64,000 nucleotides of DNA from Clostridia bacterium (GTDB taxonomy: Bacteria; Bacillota; Clostridia; Acetivibrionales; DSM-2933): contig JAOAEJ010000073.1 in the NCBI GenBank assembly GCA_026416815.1, forward strand, positions 38,456 to 102,455, read 5' to 3'. Both the position numbers and the translations under genes were made by a program. Of this stretch, positions 28,901-37,597 are shown piece after piece. Positions within the stretch are counted from its first letter, which is position 1, and each line of letters opens with the position of its first letter. The notes under the pieces were generated by a model. The model was given only the letters and a program-made list of their open reading frames with translations. It was not told where the DNA came from and ran no database searches.

Positions 28901-29151
28901 TCCGGTTTTTCCTTAATAATAATCTTTTTTACTATTTCCGGAGTCAACGGCTCTATATAAACAGTATCAGCTATATTTTTATCGGTCATAATGGTAGCAG
29001 GATTGCTGTTTACCAGTACAACCTCTATGTTTTCTTCCTTAAGGGCTTGGCAAGCTTGAGTACCGGCGTAATCAAACTCTGCAGCCTGTCCAATTATAAT
29101 TGGTCCCGATCCTATAACAAGTACTTTTTTAACATCATTACGTTTTGGCAT
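25939..29151 (-). CDS. carB: Carbamoyl-phosphate synthase large subunit
   Basis: Makes carbamoyl phosphate from bicarbonate, ammonia delivered by CarA, and two ATP. The 1070-residue chain has two homologous ATP-grasp halves ([20 protein letters not shown] starting the first, [20 protein letters not shown] the second near residue 557) and a C-terminal MGS-like allosteric domain beginning [20 protein letters not shown]. The length and repeats are normal. It lies 43 bp after carA and feeds both pyrimidine and arginine synthesis; the operon position points to the pyrimidine role. Confidence 0.97.
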   Translation of the reverse strand: MPKRNDVKKVLVIGSGPIIIGQAAEFDYAGTQACQALKEENIEVVLVNSNPATIMTDKNIADTVYIEPLTPEIVKKIIIKEKPDSVLPTLGGQTGLNLAMELAESGFLKEQGVKLLGTAVEAIKMAEDRQAFKDLMERIGEPCIASKVVTTIEDAMAFATEIGYPVIVRPAYTLGGTGGGIAYTEKELLEIGSNGLRLSRVNQVLIEKCISGWKEIEYEVMRDSKGNVITVCNMENIDPVGVHTGDSIVVAPSQTLADKEYQMLRSASLKIISELGIQGGCNVQFALHPTSFEYGVIEVNPRVSRSSALASKATGYPIAKVATKIAIGYGLDEIKNAVTGKTYACFEPTLDYVVVKIPKWPFDKFVKAKRTLGTQMKATGEVMAISSSFEAAFMKAIRSLELGLFTLEQDIYKSLDSKQIMEKLKDVNDERIFVIAEAIRRCVSVEEINSITKIDEFFLCKIKELVLMEEKLKSIELKDLTSEMLRKAKKMGFTDTIIAKYVGCDKKDIKMLRNDLGLCATYKMVDTCAAEFEAVTPYYYSTYDQHCEVRESQNKKVLVIGSGPIRIGQGIEFDYCSVHSVWALKEEGYETIIANNNPETVSTDFDTSDRLYFEPLTPEDVENIIETERPEGAIVQFGGQTAIKLTKALSEMGVKIFGTEPKYVDAAEDREKFDAILEEVGIPRPKGRTVYTLDEAIQAANELQYPVLVRPSYVLGGQGMEIAYSDKDVIEFMEIINRVKQEHPILIDKYMMGKEIEVDAICDGEDILIPGIMEHLERAGVHSGDSISVYPTQTIDKKTKDLIVDCTRKLARALHVVGLINIQYVLYNNTLYVIEVNPRSSRTVPYISKVTGIPMVNIATKLMMGKKLSDFEFGTGLYKEADYVAIKVPVFSFEKLHDVDISLGPEMKSTGEVLGIGKTFADALYKGIVGSGIKLPKKGKGILMTVRDTDKPELLTLAEEFEKLGFELYATGKTAHMLNANGVATNSVKKIDDGSPNILDLIQSGKISLVINTPTKGRKPDRDGFKIRRKSVEISIPCLTSLDTAKAVIECLKLGKEEKDLDVIDLSVFD

Positions 29152-29194
29152 TTATATTATTTCCCCCTTAAATCCATTTAATAGTTGGCAATAA

Positions 29195-30268
29195 TCAACC
29201 TTTATGCTTTTTCATCATTTCTATAAACTCATCGAAAAGATATGCCGTATCTGTAGGACCCGGCGAAGCTTCGGGATGAAATTGAACCGTAAATACCGGC
29301 ACTTCCTTATACCTTACTCCTTCTACAGTTCCATCATTCATATTTATATGACTGACTTCCATCCTGTTTTTGTCCATAGAATCTTCTATTATTGTATATC
29401 CGTGATTCTGAGAAGTAATATAGGTTAGATCCTTAGCCAGATCTTTAACAGGGTGATTGCAGCCTCTATGCCCATATTTCAATTTTTCGGTATTGGCACC
29501 ATTTGCAAGTGCAGTTAGCTGGTGTCCCAGGCATATACCGAAGATAGGCTTTTTACCTATAAGCTCCTTTATTGTATTGATAGCTTCAGTACAATCCTTT
29601 GGATCTCCAGGTCCATTTGACAGCATTATACCGTCAGGATTTATTTCCAATATATCTTTAGCAGTAGCCCATGCCGGGAACACATGTACATCACAGCCTC
29701 TTTTAAGCAGTGAGCGCACAATATTCTGTTTTATTCCCAGATCTATCAAAGCAACCTTATATCCATTTCCTTTATAGTGAGCCACTTCTTTTGTTGTAAC
29801 CTGCTGAACAGGGCACTTTATTTCATAAGCTTTAATTTCATCTATCTTATCTTCAAATTTGAAGTTTTCGTCTGTTGAAATAATCCCCTTCATAGTACCC
29901 TTGTCTCTAAGTATTCTTGTAAGGGCCCTTGTATCTATACCCTCTATTCCGATTATATTATGTCTCTTTAGGTATTCATTCAGGGACTCTATTGACCTCC
30001 AGTTACTTGGTGTTTTACATAATTCTCTAACTATAAAACCCTTTACCTGAGGCTTTGCGGATTCTATATCATCGAAATTGACTCCATAGTTTCCTATAAG
30101 AGGATAGGTCATTGTTACAATCTGTCCACAATATGACGGGTCGGTTAAAACTTCCTGATATCCTGTCATGCCAGTGTTGAAAACAATTTCTCCTATTATT
30201 TCTCCTTCTACACCAAAACTATTGCCATGGAAAATGGTGCCGTCCTCAAGTGCTAATATTGCTTTCAT
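29195..30268 (-). CDS. carA: Carbamoyl-phosphate synthase small subunit
   Basis: The glutamine amidotransferase subunit. The ATG at 30268 is chosen because AAAGGGTGG lies just upstream; a GTG three codons earlier overlaps that site. The 357-residue protein has the CPSase small-chain N-terminus (ALEDGTIFHGNSFG, EIVFNTGMTGYQEVLTDPSY) and a class I amidotransferase domain with the nucleophile in IFGICLGHQLTALANG and the catalytic His-Glu in VQFHPEASPGP. It precedes carB in the pyr operon. Confidence 0.97.
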   Translation of the reverse strand: MKAILALEDGTIFHGNSFGVEGEIIGEIVFNTGMTGYQEVLTDPSYCGQIVTMTYPLIGNYGVNFDDIESAKPQVKGFIVRELCKTPSNWRSIESLNEYLKRHNIIGIEGIDTRALTRILRDKGTMKGIISTDENFKFEDKIDEIKAYEIKCPVQQVTTKEVAHYKGNGYKVALIDLGIKQNIVRSLLKRGCDVHVFPAWATAKDILEINPDGIMLSNGPGDPKDCTEAINTIKELIGKKPIFGICLGHQLTALANGANTEKLKYGHRGCNHPVKDLAKDLTYITSQNHGYTIIEDSMDKNRMEVSHINMNDGTVEGVRYKEVPVFTVQFHPEASPGPTDTAYLFDEFIEMMKKHKG

Positions 30269-30343
30269 CCATACCACCCTTTCAAATTAATATCTATCTG
30301 TTAGACTCCTACATTAAGTCACTTACAATCGTATAAAAACCAA

Positions 30344-31285
30344 TTATCTGCTGTTTAGCGCTCCGTTTATGTCATCTCTCATTCTTATCGCTTCAGCTCT
30401 AGCAGCCTCAGCAAATTTATCTTCACCGTAAGTATTTTTCCATAGTTCCGACTGATAAGCACACATTACACTTCTTGAAGCGTTTATGATTGCCCCAAGC
30501 CCATCACCATTAAATGAATGTGCTGCGTCCTTCGCAGTTCCACCCTGGGCACCATACCCCGGAACCAAAATATAAGCGCTTTTCATGATTTTCCTTAGTA
30601 TCTTTGCTTGATTGGGATAAGTAGCCCCAACTACAGCGCCTACGCTGCTGTAGCCGTATTTACCTTTAAGATTTTTTCCCCAGTCTTCCACATATCCCGC
30701 CATCACTTCATAAATACTCTTTCCGTCCTGAGTAAGCAAGTCCTGCAATTGACCCGATGATTTATTTGAGGTCTTTACCAAAACAAAAATGCCTTTATTA
30801 AACTTTGTACAATCATCAATAAACGGCTTTATACCATCGTATCCTAAGTAGGGGCTTACCGTCAGCGCATCTACGTCAAAGACACCCTGTTTTTCTTCCT
30901 TATCAATGACTACCTTCCCCAGATAAGCTGAAGAGTAAGCTTCAGCCGTGCTTCCTATGTCATTTCTTTTGCCGTCAGCGATTACTACAAGTCCCTTATC
31001 TTTAGCATATTTTACTGTTTCATTAAAAGCCCTTAGACCTTCAAGTCCATACATTTCATAGTAAGCCAACTGTGGCTTCACTGCAGGTACAACATCGTAA
31101 ATAGCGTCAATAAGTTTTTTATTGAACTCAAGTATGGCTTCTGCAGCGCCTTTTATATTCACACCATACTCTTTGAATGCATTTTCCCTTAGTGTATTGG
31201 GTACATAGTCAATTTTAGGGTCAAGACCTATTACCGACGGATTTTTCTTTTCTTGTATTTTTTCTATAAGAGTATCTATAAACAT
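30344..31285 (-). CDS. pyrF: Orotidine 5'-phosphate decarboxylase (PyrF type 2)
   Basis: Makes UMP from OMP. The ATG at 31285 follows AAGGAGGGG; an upstream in-frame start lacks a ribosome site. At 313 residues it belongs to the longer type 2 family (related to the UMP-synthase domain) rather than the 240-residue Bacillus type. The catalytic Lys-Asp pair is in VVIADGKRNDIGSTAEAYSS; LVPGYGAQGGTAKDA and NASRSVMCAYQ bind the phosphate. It lies between pyrC and carA. Confidence 0.94.
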   Translation of the reverse strand: MFIDTLIEKIQEKKNPSVIGLDPKIDYVPNTLRENAFKEYGVNIKGAAEAILEFNKKLIDAIYDVVPAVKPQLAYYEMYGLEGLRAFNETVKYAKDKGLVVIADGKRNDIGSTAEAYSSAYLGKVVIDKEEKQGVFDVDALTVSPYLGYDGIKPFIDDCTKFNKGIFVLVKTSNKSSGQLQDLLTQDGKSIYEVMAGYVEDWGKNLKGKYGYSSVGAVVGATYPNQAKILRKIMKSAYILVPGYGAQGGTAKDAAHSFNGDGLGAIINASRSVMCAYQSELWKNTYGEDKFAEAARAEAIRMRDDINGALNSR

Positions 31286-31352
31286 AGTGTTCCCCTCCTT
31301 ATTAAGGTATCCTTTTATCGTACGTAATGGATTATTCAAATCTTATGAAGAA

Positions 31353-32639
31353 CTAAAGCAAAAATCCTTCTCTTACCACTACTTTTCCATTAACAATTGT
31401 ATAATAGACCTTACCGGTCAACTTAAACCCATCAAAGGGTGAGTTTTTACTCTTGGATTCAAACTTTTGTACATCTACAGTGTATTCTTCATTTATATCA
31501 ACTATTGTTATATCTGCACCTTTGCCAACCTCTAAGGTCCCTTTGTTCAAGCCTAGTATTCTTGAGGGATTGACGCACATTTTTTCTACCACTTGTTCCA
31601 TTGTCAGGATTCCGGGCTTTACAAGATAAGTAATTGCCAAAGGAAGCGCAGTTTCAAATCCTACCATACCGTTGGCAGCCAGATTGAATTCAACATTCTT
31701 CTCATCTATGTGATGTGGTGCATGATCGGTAGCAATTACGTCAATCGTACCATCCTTCAGTCCCTCAATTATCGCCTCAACATCCTTTTGTGTCCTGAGA
31801 GGAGGGTTTACCTTAGCGAAGGTGTTATAGTTTTCGCAAGCCTCTTCGGTAAGGCTGAAGTAGTGGGGACATGTTTCTGCCGTCACCTTTACTCCACGCT
31901 TTTTAGCATTCCTTATCAAATCTACTGCAAGCTCCGTACTTACATGAGCTATATGAACAGGTGTTTTAGTATATTCCGACAGAATCAGATCTCTTGCAAC
32001 CATAACTTCTTCGGCAGCAGCAGGTATTCCTCTAAGCCCCATAACCGTTGACTGATAGCCTTCGTTCATAACTCCGTCGTCCGCAAGGTCAGGGTCTTCA
32101 CAGTGGGAGATAACGGTTATATCAAACATTGAAGCATACTGAAGAGCTTTTTTCATCAGCGAAGAACTTTTCACCGGCTTTCCGTCGTCGGATATTGCTA
32201 CAGCCCCTGCAAATTTCAATTCCCCTATTTCGGATAATTCCTCGCCTTTTTGACCCTTTGAAATTGCACCAATCGGGTATACATTTACCATTCCGTCACT
32301 TTTTGCCTTACTGAGTATATACCTTACAACGGCCTGATTATCAATTACAGGGTTTGTGTTCGGCATACATGCTATGGACGTAAATCCTCCCATCGCTGCA
32401 CTTTTTGTACCTGTTTCTATATCCTCTTTATATTCCAATCCCGGATCTCTCAAGTGGCAGTGGGCGTCTACAAGTCCTGGTAGAACATATTTGCCACTTG
32501 CATCTATTAAATCAACGTTGGTTACATCTAAATCTTTTTCTATTGAAGATATTTTTCCATCTTCAATTAATATGTCATATACTCCGTTTATTCCCGTTTT
32601 TATATCCAGTATATATCCGTTTTTAATCAATATTTTCAC
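31353..32639 (-). CDS. pyrC: Dihydroorotase
   Basis: A zinc amidohydrolase that cyclises carbamoyl aspartate. The 428-residue class I form shows [20 protein letters not shown] with the metal-binding Hx[15 protein letters not shown], the bridging region [27 protein letters not shown], and ATDHAPHH with the catalytic Asp. It starts at a GTG six bases after AGGAGGGG, and overlaps the end of pyrB by 17 bases, so translation of the two is coupled. Confidence 0.97.
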   Translation of the reverse strand: MKILIKNGYILDIKTGINGVYDILIEDGKISSIEKDLDVTNVDLIDASGKYVLPGLVDAHCHLRDPGLEYKEDIETGTKSAAMGGFTSIACMPNTNPVIDNQAVVRYILSKAKSDGMVNVYPIGAISKGQKGEELSEIGELKFAGAVAISDDGKPVKSSSLMKKALQYASMFDITVISHCEDPDLADDGVMNEGYQSTVMGLRGIPAAAEEVMVARDLILSEYTKTPVHIAHVSTELAVDLIRNAKKRGVKVTAETCPHYFSLTEEACENYNTFAKVNPPLRTQKDVEAIIEGLKDGTIDVIATDHAPHHIDEKNVEFNLAANGMVGFETALPLAITYLVKPGILTMEQVVEKMCVNPSRILGLNKGTLEVGKGADITIVDINEEYTVDVQKFESKSKNSPFDGFKLTGKVYYTIVNGKVVVREGFLL

Positions 32640-33561
32640 TGCTACCCCTCCTAGTTAAAAGGTATAAAAGTGCCATCCTAACCGCAACACCGTTTGTAAC
32701 CTGCTCGTTTATAACCGACTGTTCGCCATCCATTACAGCAGTAGCCAGTTCCATTCCTCTATTCACTGGCCCCGGGTGCATAACCAGTGCATCTTCCTTT
32801 GCCAATTTCAAGCGTTTATCATCAAGACCAAAGAATCTTGCGTACTCTCTGACTGTCGGGAACAATCCCTTCTTCTGACGCTCCAACTGTACTCTTAGTC
32901 CCATTACAACGTCGGCGTCCAACAACGCTTCTTGTATTGTATTAAACACTCTAATCCCGGTCTTTTCTAACCCTGGCGGCAGCAATGTGGAAGGTCCGGC
33001 AACATTTACTTCAGCTCCCATTTTGGTAAGGCCCCAGATGTTACTTCTAGCAACCCTACTGTGTAATATATCACCTATTATTGCAATCTTAAGACCTTTC
33101 AAGCTTCCTTTGTTCTCCTGTATTGTAAACATATCAAGTAGCGCTTGTGTCGGGTGCTCATTCATCCCATCCCCAGCATTTATAACCGAAGCTTTAACGT
33201 TCTTTGCCAGCAGATGAGGTGCTCCTGACATAGGATGACGAATGATAATAACGTCAGTTCCCATCATATCTATCGTTTTACCCGTATCAATCAGAGTCTC
33301 TCCCTTTGAAACACTGCTGCTTGAAGCAGATACATTGGCAGCACTCGCACTCATGTATTTTGAGGCCAATTCAAAGGATAACCTTGTCCTTGTACTGTTT
33401 TCATAAAACAGTGTTATAATTGACTTCCCCTGCAAATGAGGCGTCTTTTTGTTGTTTGAAGTTAAAATGTACTTCATAGTTTTTGCTGTGTTTAATATGT
33501 GCTCTATTTCCTCAACCGACAATTCTTTGAGTCCAAGAACATCTTTTGATTTTAGATTCAT
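32623..33561 (-). CDS. pyrB: Aspartate carbamoyltransferase catalytic subunit
   Basis: Joins carbamoyl phosphate and aspartate, the committed step of pyrimidine synthesis. The 312-residue protein has the carbamoyl-phosphate site [26 protein letters not shown] and [12 protein letters not shown], and the aspartate-site [13 protein letters not shown]. No regulatory subunit PyrI gene follows, so control must be at expression level, as usual in Firmicutes. A GGGCGGGGTG ribosome site precedes the ATG. The 350 bp upstream of it hold a leader ORF and hairpin that look like an attenuator. Confidence 0.97.
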   Translation of the reverse strand: MNLKSKDVLGLKELSVEEIEHILNTAKTMKYILTSNNKKTPHLQGKSIITLFYENSTRTRLSFELASKYMSASAANVSASSSSVSKGETLIDTGKTIDMMGTDVIIIRHPMSGAPHLLAKNVKASVINAGDGMNEHPTQALLDMFTIQENKGSLKGLKIAIIGDILHSRVARSNIWGLTKMGAEVNVAGPSTLLPPGLEKTGIRVFNTIQEALLDADVVMGLRVQLERQKKGLFPTVREYARFFGLDDKRLKLAKEDALVMHPGPVNRGMELATAVMDGEQSVINEQVTNGVAVRMALLYLLTRRGSSENID

Positions 33562-33655
33562 TTGTGCACCCCGCCCTTAACAAAATATGTTTTTCAAGCA
33601 GTGATCCATTGCAAGCTTCAATTTTAAGTTGGATGAATCCTTGCTTAACATCCTT

Positions 33656-33823
33656 TTACGCATAAAGAAAGTAAGGATAAATACCCTTACTTTCTCTAAA
33701 AATAACTATATTTTCCGCAATAAATATATTGGACTTTAATACTAAAGGGAAAACAGGAAAAAAAGTATTATGCTTTGATTTCACCCTACCTCTTAACTTG
33801 TAAGTATAAAAATTCCCCTTCAT
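33656..33823 (-). CDS. Putative pyrB leader peptide overlapping an attenuator-like hairpin
   Basis: A 55-codon ORF in the pyrR-pyrB gap, found by reading the frame directly. It starts at an ATG eight bases after GGAAAGGG. The centre is pyrimidine-rich (ACTTTTTTTCCTGTTTTCCC, encoding TFFPVFP), and the frame continues through a hairpin, with the stop codon just beyond it. In E. coli pyrBI the 44-codon pyrL leader has the same parts: a T-rich tract where RNA polymerase pauses when UTP is low, and a terminator inside the leader ORF that translating ribosomes disrupt. The protein has no other recognisable feature. That it is translated and regulatory is inference; a downstream promoter was not found, so it would act on pyrR readthrough. 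Confidence 0.6.
   Translation of the reverse strand: MKGNFYTYKLRGRVKSKHNTFFPVFPLVLKSNIFIAENIVIFRESKGIYPYFLYA
33666..33695 (-). terminator. Attenuator-like hairpin inside the leader ORF
   Basis: AGAAAGTAAGG and CCTTACTTTCT form a perfect 11-bp stem with an 8-base loop. On the minus strand it is followed by TTATGCG, a weak T tail, so termination strength is uncertain. It lies within the last 20 codons of the leader ORF, about 105 bp upstream of pyrB. Confidence 0.65.
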
Positions 33824-33913
33824 TATAAAATCCCTTTCCTCAAAAATTTTTAACCAAACCTGAAAAATTCCGTTATATCGCCTTTGGTAATATAATTAAA
33901 CTCAATAAGGTCT

Positions 33914-34468
33914 TTAATTAATAATTCCTTTTTCAAGGATACTTATAGTTACAGCATCTTCGTCGTCAATTTCGTAAAATTTTACATTAACTACTTCATT
34001 TTTTGATGTAGGCACATTTTTACCTACATAATCCGGCCTTATGGGAAGTTCCCTATGTCCCCGGTCTATCAATATAGCCAACTGGATCATTTTAGGTCTT
34101 CCGATATCCATAATGGCATCTATTGCAGCTCTTGTGGTCCTACCTGTAAAGATTACATCATCCACCAAAATAATTTTTTTATTTGTTATAGAAAAATTTA
34201 TTTCGGTGCCGTTTATTATCGGGTGTTCTGCCAACATGCTCAAATCGTCCCTATATAAAGTAATATCCAGAATGCCTACAGGAACCGATTTCCCTTCAAC
34301 ATCCTTTATCTTCTGGGCTATTCTTTTAGCAAGGGGTACACCGCGCCTTTGGACGCCAATTAAAACGACGTCTTCTACACCCTTATTTTTTTCAATTATT
34401 TCATGGGATATTCTTGTAATAGCTCTGGTTATGCCGTTTTCATCCATAATTTCAGCTTTATCTGCCAT
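33914..34468 (-). CDS. pyrR: PyrR, pyrimidine operon attenuator / uracil phosphoribosyltransferase
   Basis: PyrR binds a conserved RNA loop when UMP or UTP is high and promotes termination; it also has uracil phosphoribosyltransferase activity. The 184-residue protein has the PRPP motif [20 protein letters not shown] and the family segment [23 protein letters not shown] lies seven bases before the ATG. It is the first gene of the operon, directly behind its own PyrR-binding attenuator. Confidence 0.96.
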   Translation of the reverse strand: MADKAEIMDENGITRAITRISHEIIEKNKGVEDVVLIGVQRRGVPLAKRIAQKIKDVEGKSVPVGILDITLYRDDLSMLAEHPIINGTEINFSITNKKIILVDDVIFTGRTTRAAIDAIMDIGRPKMIQLAILIDRGHRELPIRPDYVGKNVPTSKNEVVNVKFYEIDDEDAVTISILEKGIIN

Positions 34469-34503
34469 AACTTTACACCCCGAACAAATTTATTGTTTAT
34501 ACT

Positions 34504-34605
34504 AAAAAACTTCTTACCTTACGGTAAGAAGTTAATAATCAAAATAAACCTAGCCTAAATAAGACTATCATCAATAACTCTCTCACCTTTTAGCCTCTCT
34601 GGACT
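34504..34605 (-). promoter_or_regulatory. PyrR-dependent attenuator
   Basis: On the minus strand the PyrR-binding loop AGTCCAGAGAGGCT (34592-34605) matches the family consensus ARUCCNGNGAGGYU. It is followed by a terminator: AACTTCTTACC paired with GGTAAGAAGTT (34508-34533, 11-bp stem) and a T run. High uridylate should stabilise the PyrR-bound structure and end transcription before pyrR. It is the only PyrR loop I find in the window. Confidence 0.93.
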
Positions 34606-34647
34606 AATTTAAAGGTTCAAACAGTTCTAAGTATTCACTTATCAACT

Positions 34648-34676
34648 ATAATATCATAATAGAAATATCTTGTCTA
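34648..34676 (-). promoter_or_regulatory. Promoter of the pyr operon
   Basis: TAGACA (34671-34676) and TATTAT (34648-34653) on the minus strand with a 17-bp spacer, each one base off consensus, about 40 bp upstream of the PyrR-binding loop. Confidence 0.75.
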
Positions 34677-34726
34677 GGGTTTAATTTCTATTTTCTAAAA
34701 ACTTAGTCGATTTCTTTAGATTTATA

Positions 34727-34822
34727 GATAATGAAAGGTTAAACTAAAGGATTGCCAGTTAGAAAAGCATATATGGTAGGAATGCTTTTCTAACTGCATA
34801 AACTCTTTAAAGTCTGCTTATC
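34727..34822. repeat. Palindromic intergenic repeat, copy D (divergent)
   Basis: A 96-bp element between the ABC transporter gene and the pyr promoter. It begins GATAA and ends TTATC; its strong core is AGTTAGAAAAGCAT paired perfectly (14 bp) with ATGCTTTTCTAACT. Read on the minus strand, CTAACTGG then CAATCCTTTAGTTTAAC parallels CTAGCTGGAAATCACTAAGT of copy B. Same length and ends as copies A and C, but arms are diverged. Confidence 0.6.
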
Positions 34823-34837
34823 TATGCATATTTTCTA

Positions 34838-36592
34838 CTAGGCTGATTTTATAGCAATCAATTCTGTTTCATACAAGCGCTTGTAAACCTCATTATCTTC
34901 TATAAGCGAACTATGAGTTCCTCGTCCTACTATTTTCCCCTTGTCAATTACTATAATTTCATCTGCTGCCATAATAGTAGAAAGCCTATGGGCAATAAGA
35001 ACAACAGTATGATTTATGGACATCTCCTCTATAGCGCTTTTAATATAATACTGTGATTCGTTATCAAGTGAGGATGTAGCCTCATCAAACAGTATAATTT
35101 TAGATTTCTTTAACAGTATCCTTGCAATAGCAAGCCTCTGTTTTTGTCCGCCTGAAAGATTTGCACCGTTTTCACCAAGTATGGTATCATACTTGTCAGG
35201 CAGCTCCATAATATAGTCATGTATGCAAGCTTTTATACATGCCTCCTCCATTTCCTCATAGGTTGCAGAGGGATTTGCCAAAAGGAGATTTTCCTTTATA
35301 GATTCACTGAATATAAAAGGTTCCTGCCTTACTATAGAAATACATGATCTTAAGGATTCTTCATTTAGCTCCTTTATATCCATACCGTCAATCGTGATTT
35401 GTCCCGATTTGGGTTCATAAAAACGCAGCAACATATTAAAAATAGTGGTCTTCCCGCTTCCGCTAGACCCAACAAGGGCTATCTTCTTATTCCTAGGCAC
35501 TTTGAAAGATATATCCTCAAGCACCGGAGTTCCTTCAATATATTCAAAGTCTACATTTTTAAACTCTATCTCCCCTTTTGGATCTTTCAAGGCCTTATCC
35601 CCAAAGGATTCCTTGGAGTATGACAGGTTATCCATAAGACCAAAAATTCTTTCCAGAGAGATCAGTGCTTGCTGTATATTGGAATTAAGCTTTGTTATAT
35701 TCATTAACGATCCGGAAAATTGCTCTGAATATGACGAAAAAGCTATGTAGTATTCTATGGATAGTATGTTTTTGAAAATTAAATATCCGCCCACTGCCAG
35801 TACCGCTATTTTTGAAGCGAAGTTGACCCCTTGAGACAAAGTTTGTGAAAATATACTCAATACACCTATTTTTATACTTCTTTCCTTTAATATAGTTGCA
35901 AGCTTGTTAAAGGAATTATACTTTTGCTCCTTGACTCCAAGGCTTTTAATTTCCCTTACACCCACTAACGTCTGCTGAATATCACTAAAATAGCTGTCGT
36001 TAATCTTCATAAGGTCTTTGTTTCTTTCTCTAAGTATTTTACCGTATCTGTAAAATATAAGATAAGAAAAGGGGAACGCACCCAAAACAATCAGTGCCAA
36101 TGGTACACTTATACTGAATGCTGCAATTCCAATTATTATAACCTTCATTATATCCACTAAAACACCTAGAAACTGGCTGGTTATTATGTTGGTAATAGCC
36201 GCGGCATCTCCCTGCATACGGGAAATGAATTCACCTACACGCATTTCATCAAAGGCCTTTACCGGCAAATTCAGTATTTTTTTATACATATCCCGTTTAA
36301 GATTAAGCGTAATATTTTCGCACAAATAAGTAAACAGGTACCCGGTACAAAAGCCTATAGCTTCCTGCGCAACATAAAGCAAAGATACGAATAGTGTAAA
36401 CGTCATAACACTGGAATAATTTTTATCAAATAAAAATTTGAGCAGCTTACCCCAAGCCAAAGGTTGAACTATACTAAAGACAACGCCGGATAAGATACAA
36501 AAGAAAGCTAGAACAAATTTTACCTTAAAGGGCTTTATGTAAGTCATGGCCCTTCTAATAAGAATAAAATCCTTCTTACCTATCATTAACAT
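34838..36592 (-). CDS. ABC exporter half-transporter (fused membrane and ATPase domains)
   Basis: A 584-residue protein with six membrane segments (residues about 20-310) and a C-terminal nucleotide-binding domain: Walker A ALVGSSGSGKTTIFNML, signature ANLSGGQKQRLAIAR, Walker B IILFDEATSSLDNES and the H-loop IAHRLSTI. This is a type IV (MsbA/LmrA-like) homodimeric exporter; the cargo (lipid, peptide, drug or glycolipid) cannot be told from sequence. AAAGGGGGGGTG precedes the ATG. It follows rfbA by 46 bp, so export of a surface glycan or of a product of the upstream radical-SAM cluster is possible. Confidence 0.9.
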   Translation of the reverse strand: MLMIGKKDFILIRRAMTYIKPFKVKFVLAFFCILSGVVFSIVQPLAWGKLLKFLFDKNYSSVMTFTLFVSLLYVAQEAIGFCTGYLFTYLCENITLNLKRDMYKKILNLPVKAFDEMRVGEFISRMQGDAAAITNIITSQFLGVLVDIMKVIIIGIAAFSISVPLALIVLGAFPFSYLIFYRYGKILRERNKDLMKINDSYFSDIQQTLVGVREIKSLGVKEQKYNSFNKLATILKERSIKIGVLSIFSQTLSQGVNFASKIAVLAVGGYLIFKNILSIEYYIAFSSYSEQFSGSLMNITKLNSNIQQALISLERIFGLMDNLSYSKESFGDKALKDPKGEIEFKNVDFEYIEGTPVLEDISFKVPRNKKIALVGSSGSGKTTIFNMLLRFYEPKSGQITIDGMDIKELNEESLRSCISIVRQEPFIFSESIKENLLLANPSATYEEMEEACIKACIHDYIMELPDKYDTILGENGANLSGGQKQRLAIARILLKKSKIILFDEATSSLDNESQYYIKSAIEEMSINHTVVLIAHRLSTIMAADEIIVIDKGKIVGRGTHSSLIEDNEVYKRLYETELIAIKSA

Positions 36593-36638
36593 TCTTCACC
36601 CCCCCTTTCGTCCCAGTATATCTATATAGTATTTTAAC

Positions 36639-37592
36639 TTATCCAACATTCTTTGTATTTTGAAGTTCAATTTGATCCTTTACATGTTCCATCAAGCTTG
36701 GAGGAATAGTTTGAGCCTTTAAATGCTCCATTTTAAACAACTGCTGTACATACTGCCTGTAATCGCTTTCAGGCATTTCATCTATGAGCTTATCTATATC
36801 CTCTCGTGAAATATATCCCAAGCGGTATGATATTTCCTCAAGACAAGCTATCTTAAGCCCCTGCCTCTTCTCAATAGTAGCTACAAAATTTGCAGCATCA
36901 AGCAGGCCTTCGGGCGTACCGGTATCAAGCCATGTAATACCTCTCCCCATTGGCTTCACGCGTAACTGCCCGCGTTTCATATAATTCAAGTTCACATCAG
37001 TTATTTCAAGTTCACCTCTACCCGATGCTTTCAAATTCTTTGCGATTTCTATTACCTGATTGTCATAAAAATAAAGACCCGGTACAGCAAAATTTGATTT
37101 AGGGAATTTAGGTTTTTCCTCAATCCCTATAACATTATGTTCACCGTCAAACTCGATAACGCCATACTGCTCAGGGTTTTTGACCCAACATCCGAACACG
37201 ATTGCACCATCTATATGATTTTCTGTAGGTTTGATTACTTGATTAATTGCATGACCATAAAAAATATTATCCCCAAGGATAAGACATACAGAATCATTCC
37301 CAATAAACGATTCACCGATTAAAAACGCTTGTGCTATTCCTTCAGGCTTCTCCTGTACAGCATATTCAAGTTTAAGACCTAAATGCGATCCATCACCCAA
37401 AAGCCTTTGATAAAGCGGTATATCGTGAGATGTGGAAATTATAAGTATCTCGGTTATGCCAACATGCATTAGTGTAGACAGTGGGTAATAAATCATGGGC
37501 TTATCGTAAATACAAAGTAAATGTTTGCTTGCTACGCATGTCAAGGGATACAACCTTGATCCACGTCCTCCTGCCAATAGTATTCCTTTCAT
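36639..37592 (-). CDS. rfbA: Glucose-1-phosphate thymidylyltransferase
   Basis: Makes dTDP-glucose from dTTP and glucose 1-phosphate. The ATG at 37592 lies eight bases after AGAGG. Motifs: KGILLAGGRGSRLYPLT nucleotide-binding loop, YYPLSTLMHVGITEILII, LGDNIFYGH and GLYFYDNQVIEIA. At 317 residues it is longer than the usual 290 or so, with about 25 extra residues at the C-terminus (SLMEHVKDQIELQNTKNVG). It is five bases from the end of rfbB, forming an operon for dTDP-deoxysugars. rfbC and rfbD are not in the window. Confidence 0.94.
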   Translation of the reverse strand: MKGILLAGGRGSRLYPLTCVASKHLLCIYDKPMIYYPLSTLMHVGITEILIISTSHDIPLYQRLLGDGSHLGLKLEYAVQEKPEGIAQAFLIGESFIGNDSVCLILGDNIFYGHAINQVIKPTENHIDGAIVFGCWVKNPEQYGVIEFDGEHNVIGIEEKPKFPKSNFAVPGLYFYDNQVIEIAKNLKASGRGELEITDVNLNYMKRGQLRVKPMGRGITWLDTGTPEGLLDAANFVATIEKRQGLKIACLEEISYRLGYISREDIDKLIDEMPESDYRQYVQQLFKMEHLKAQTIPPSLMEHVKDQIELQNTKNVG

Positions 37593-37597
37593 GGCAA

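Noticed and set aside
33562..33913. Second PyrR-binding loop upstream of pyrB
   Set aside because: AGTCC occurs here but without the following GNGAGGYU; only the loop at 34592-34605 matches the consensus.
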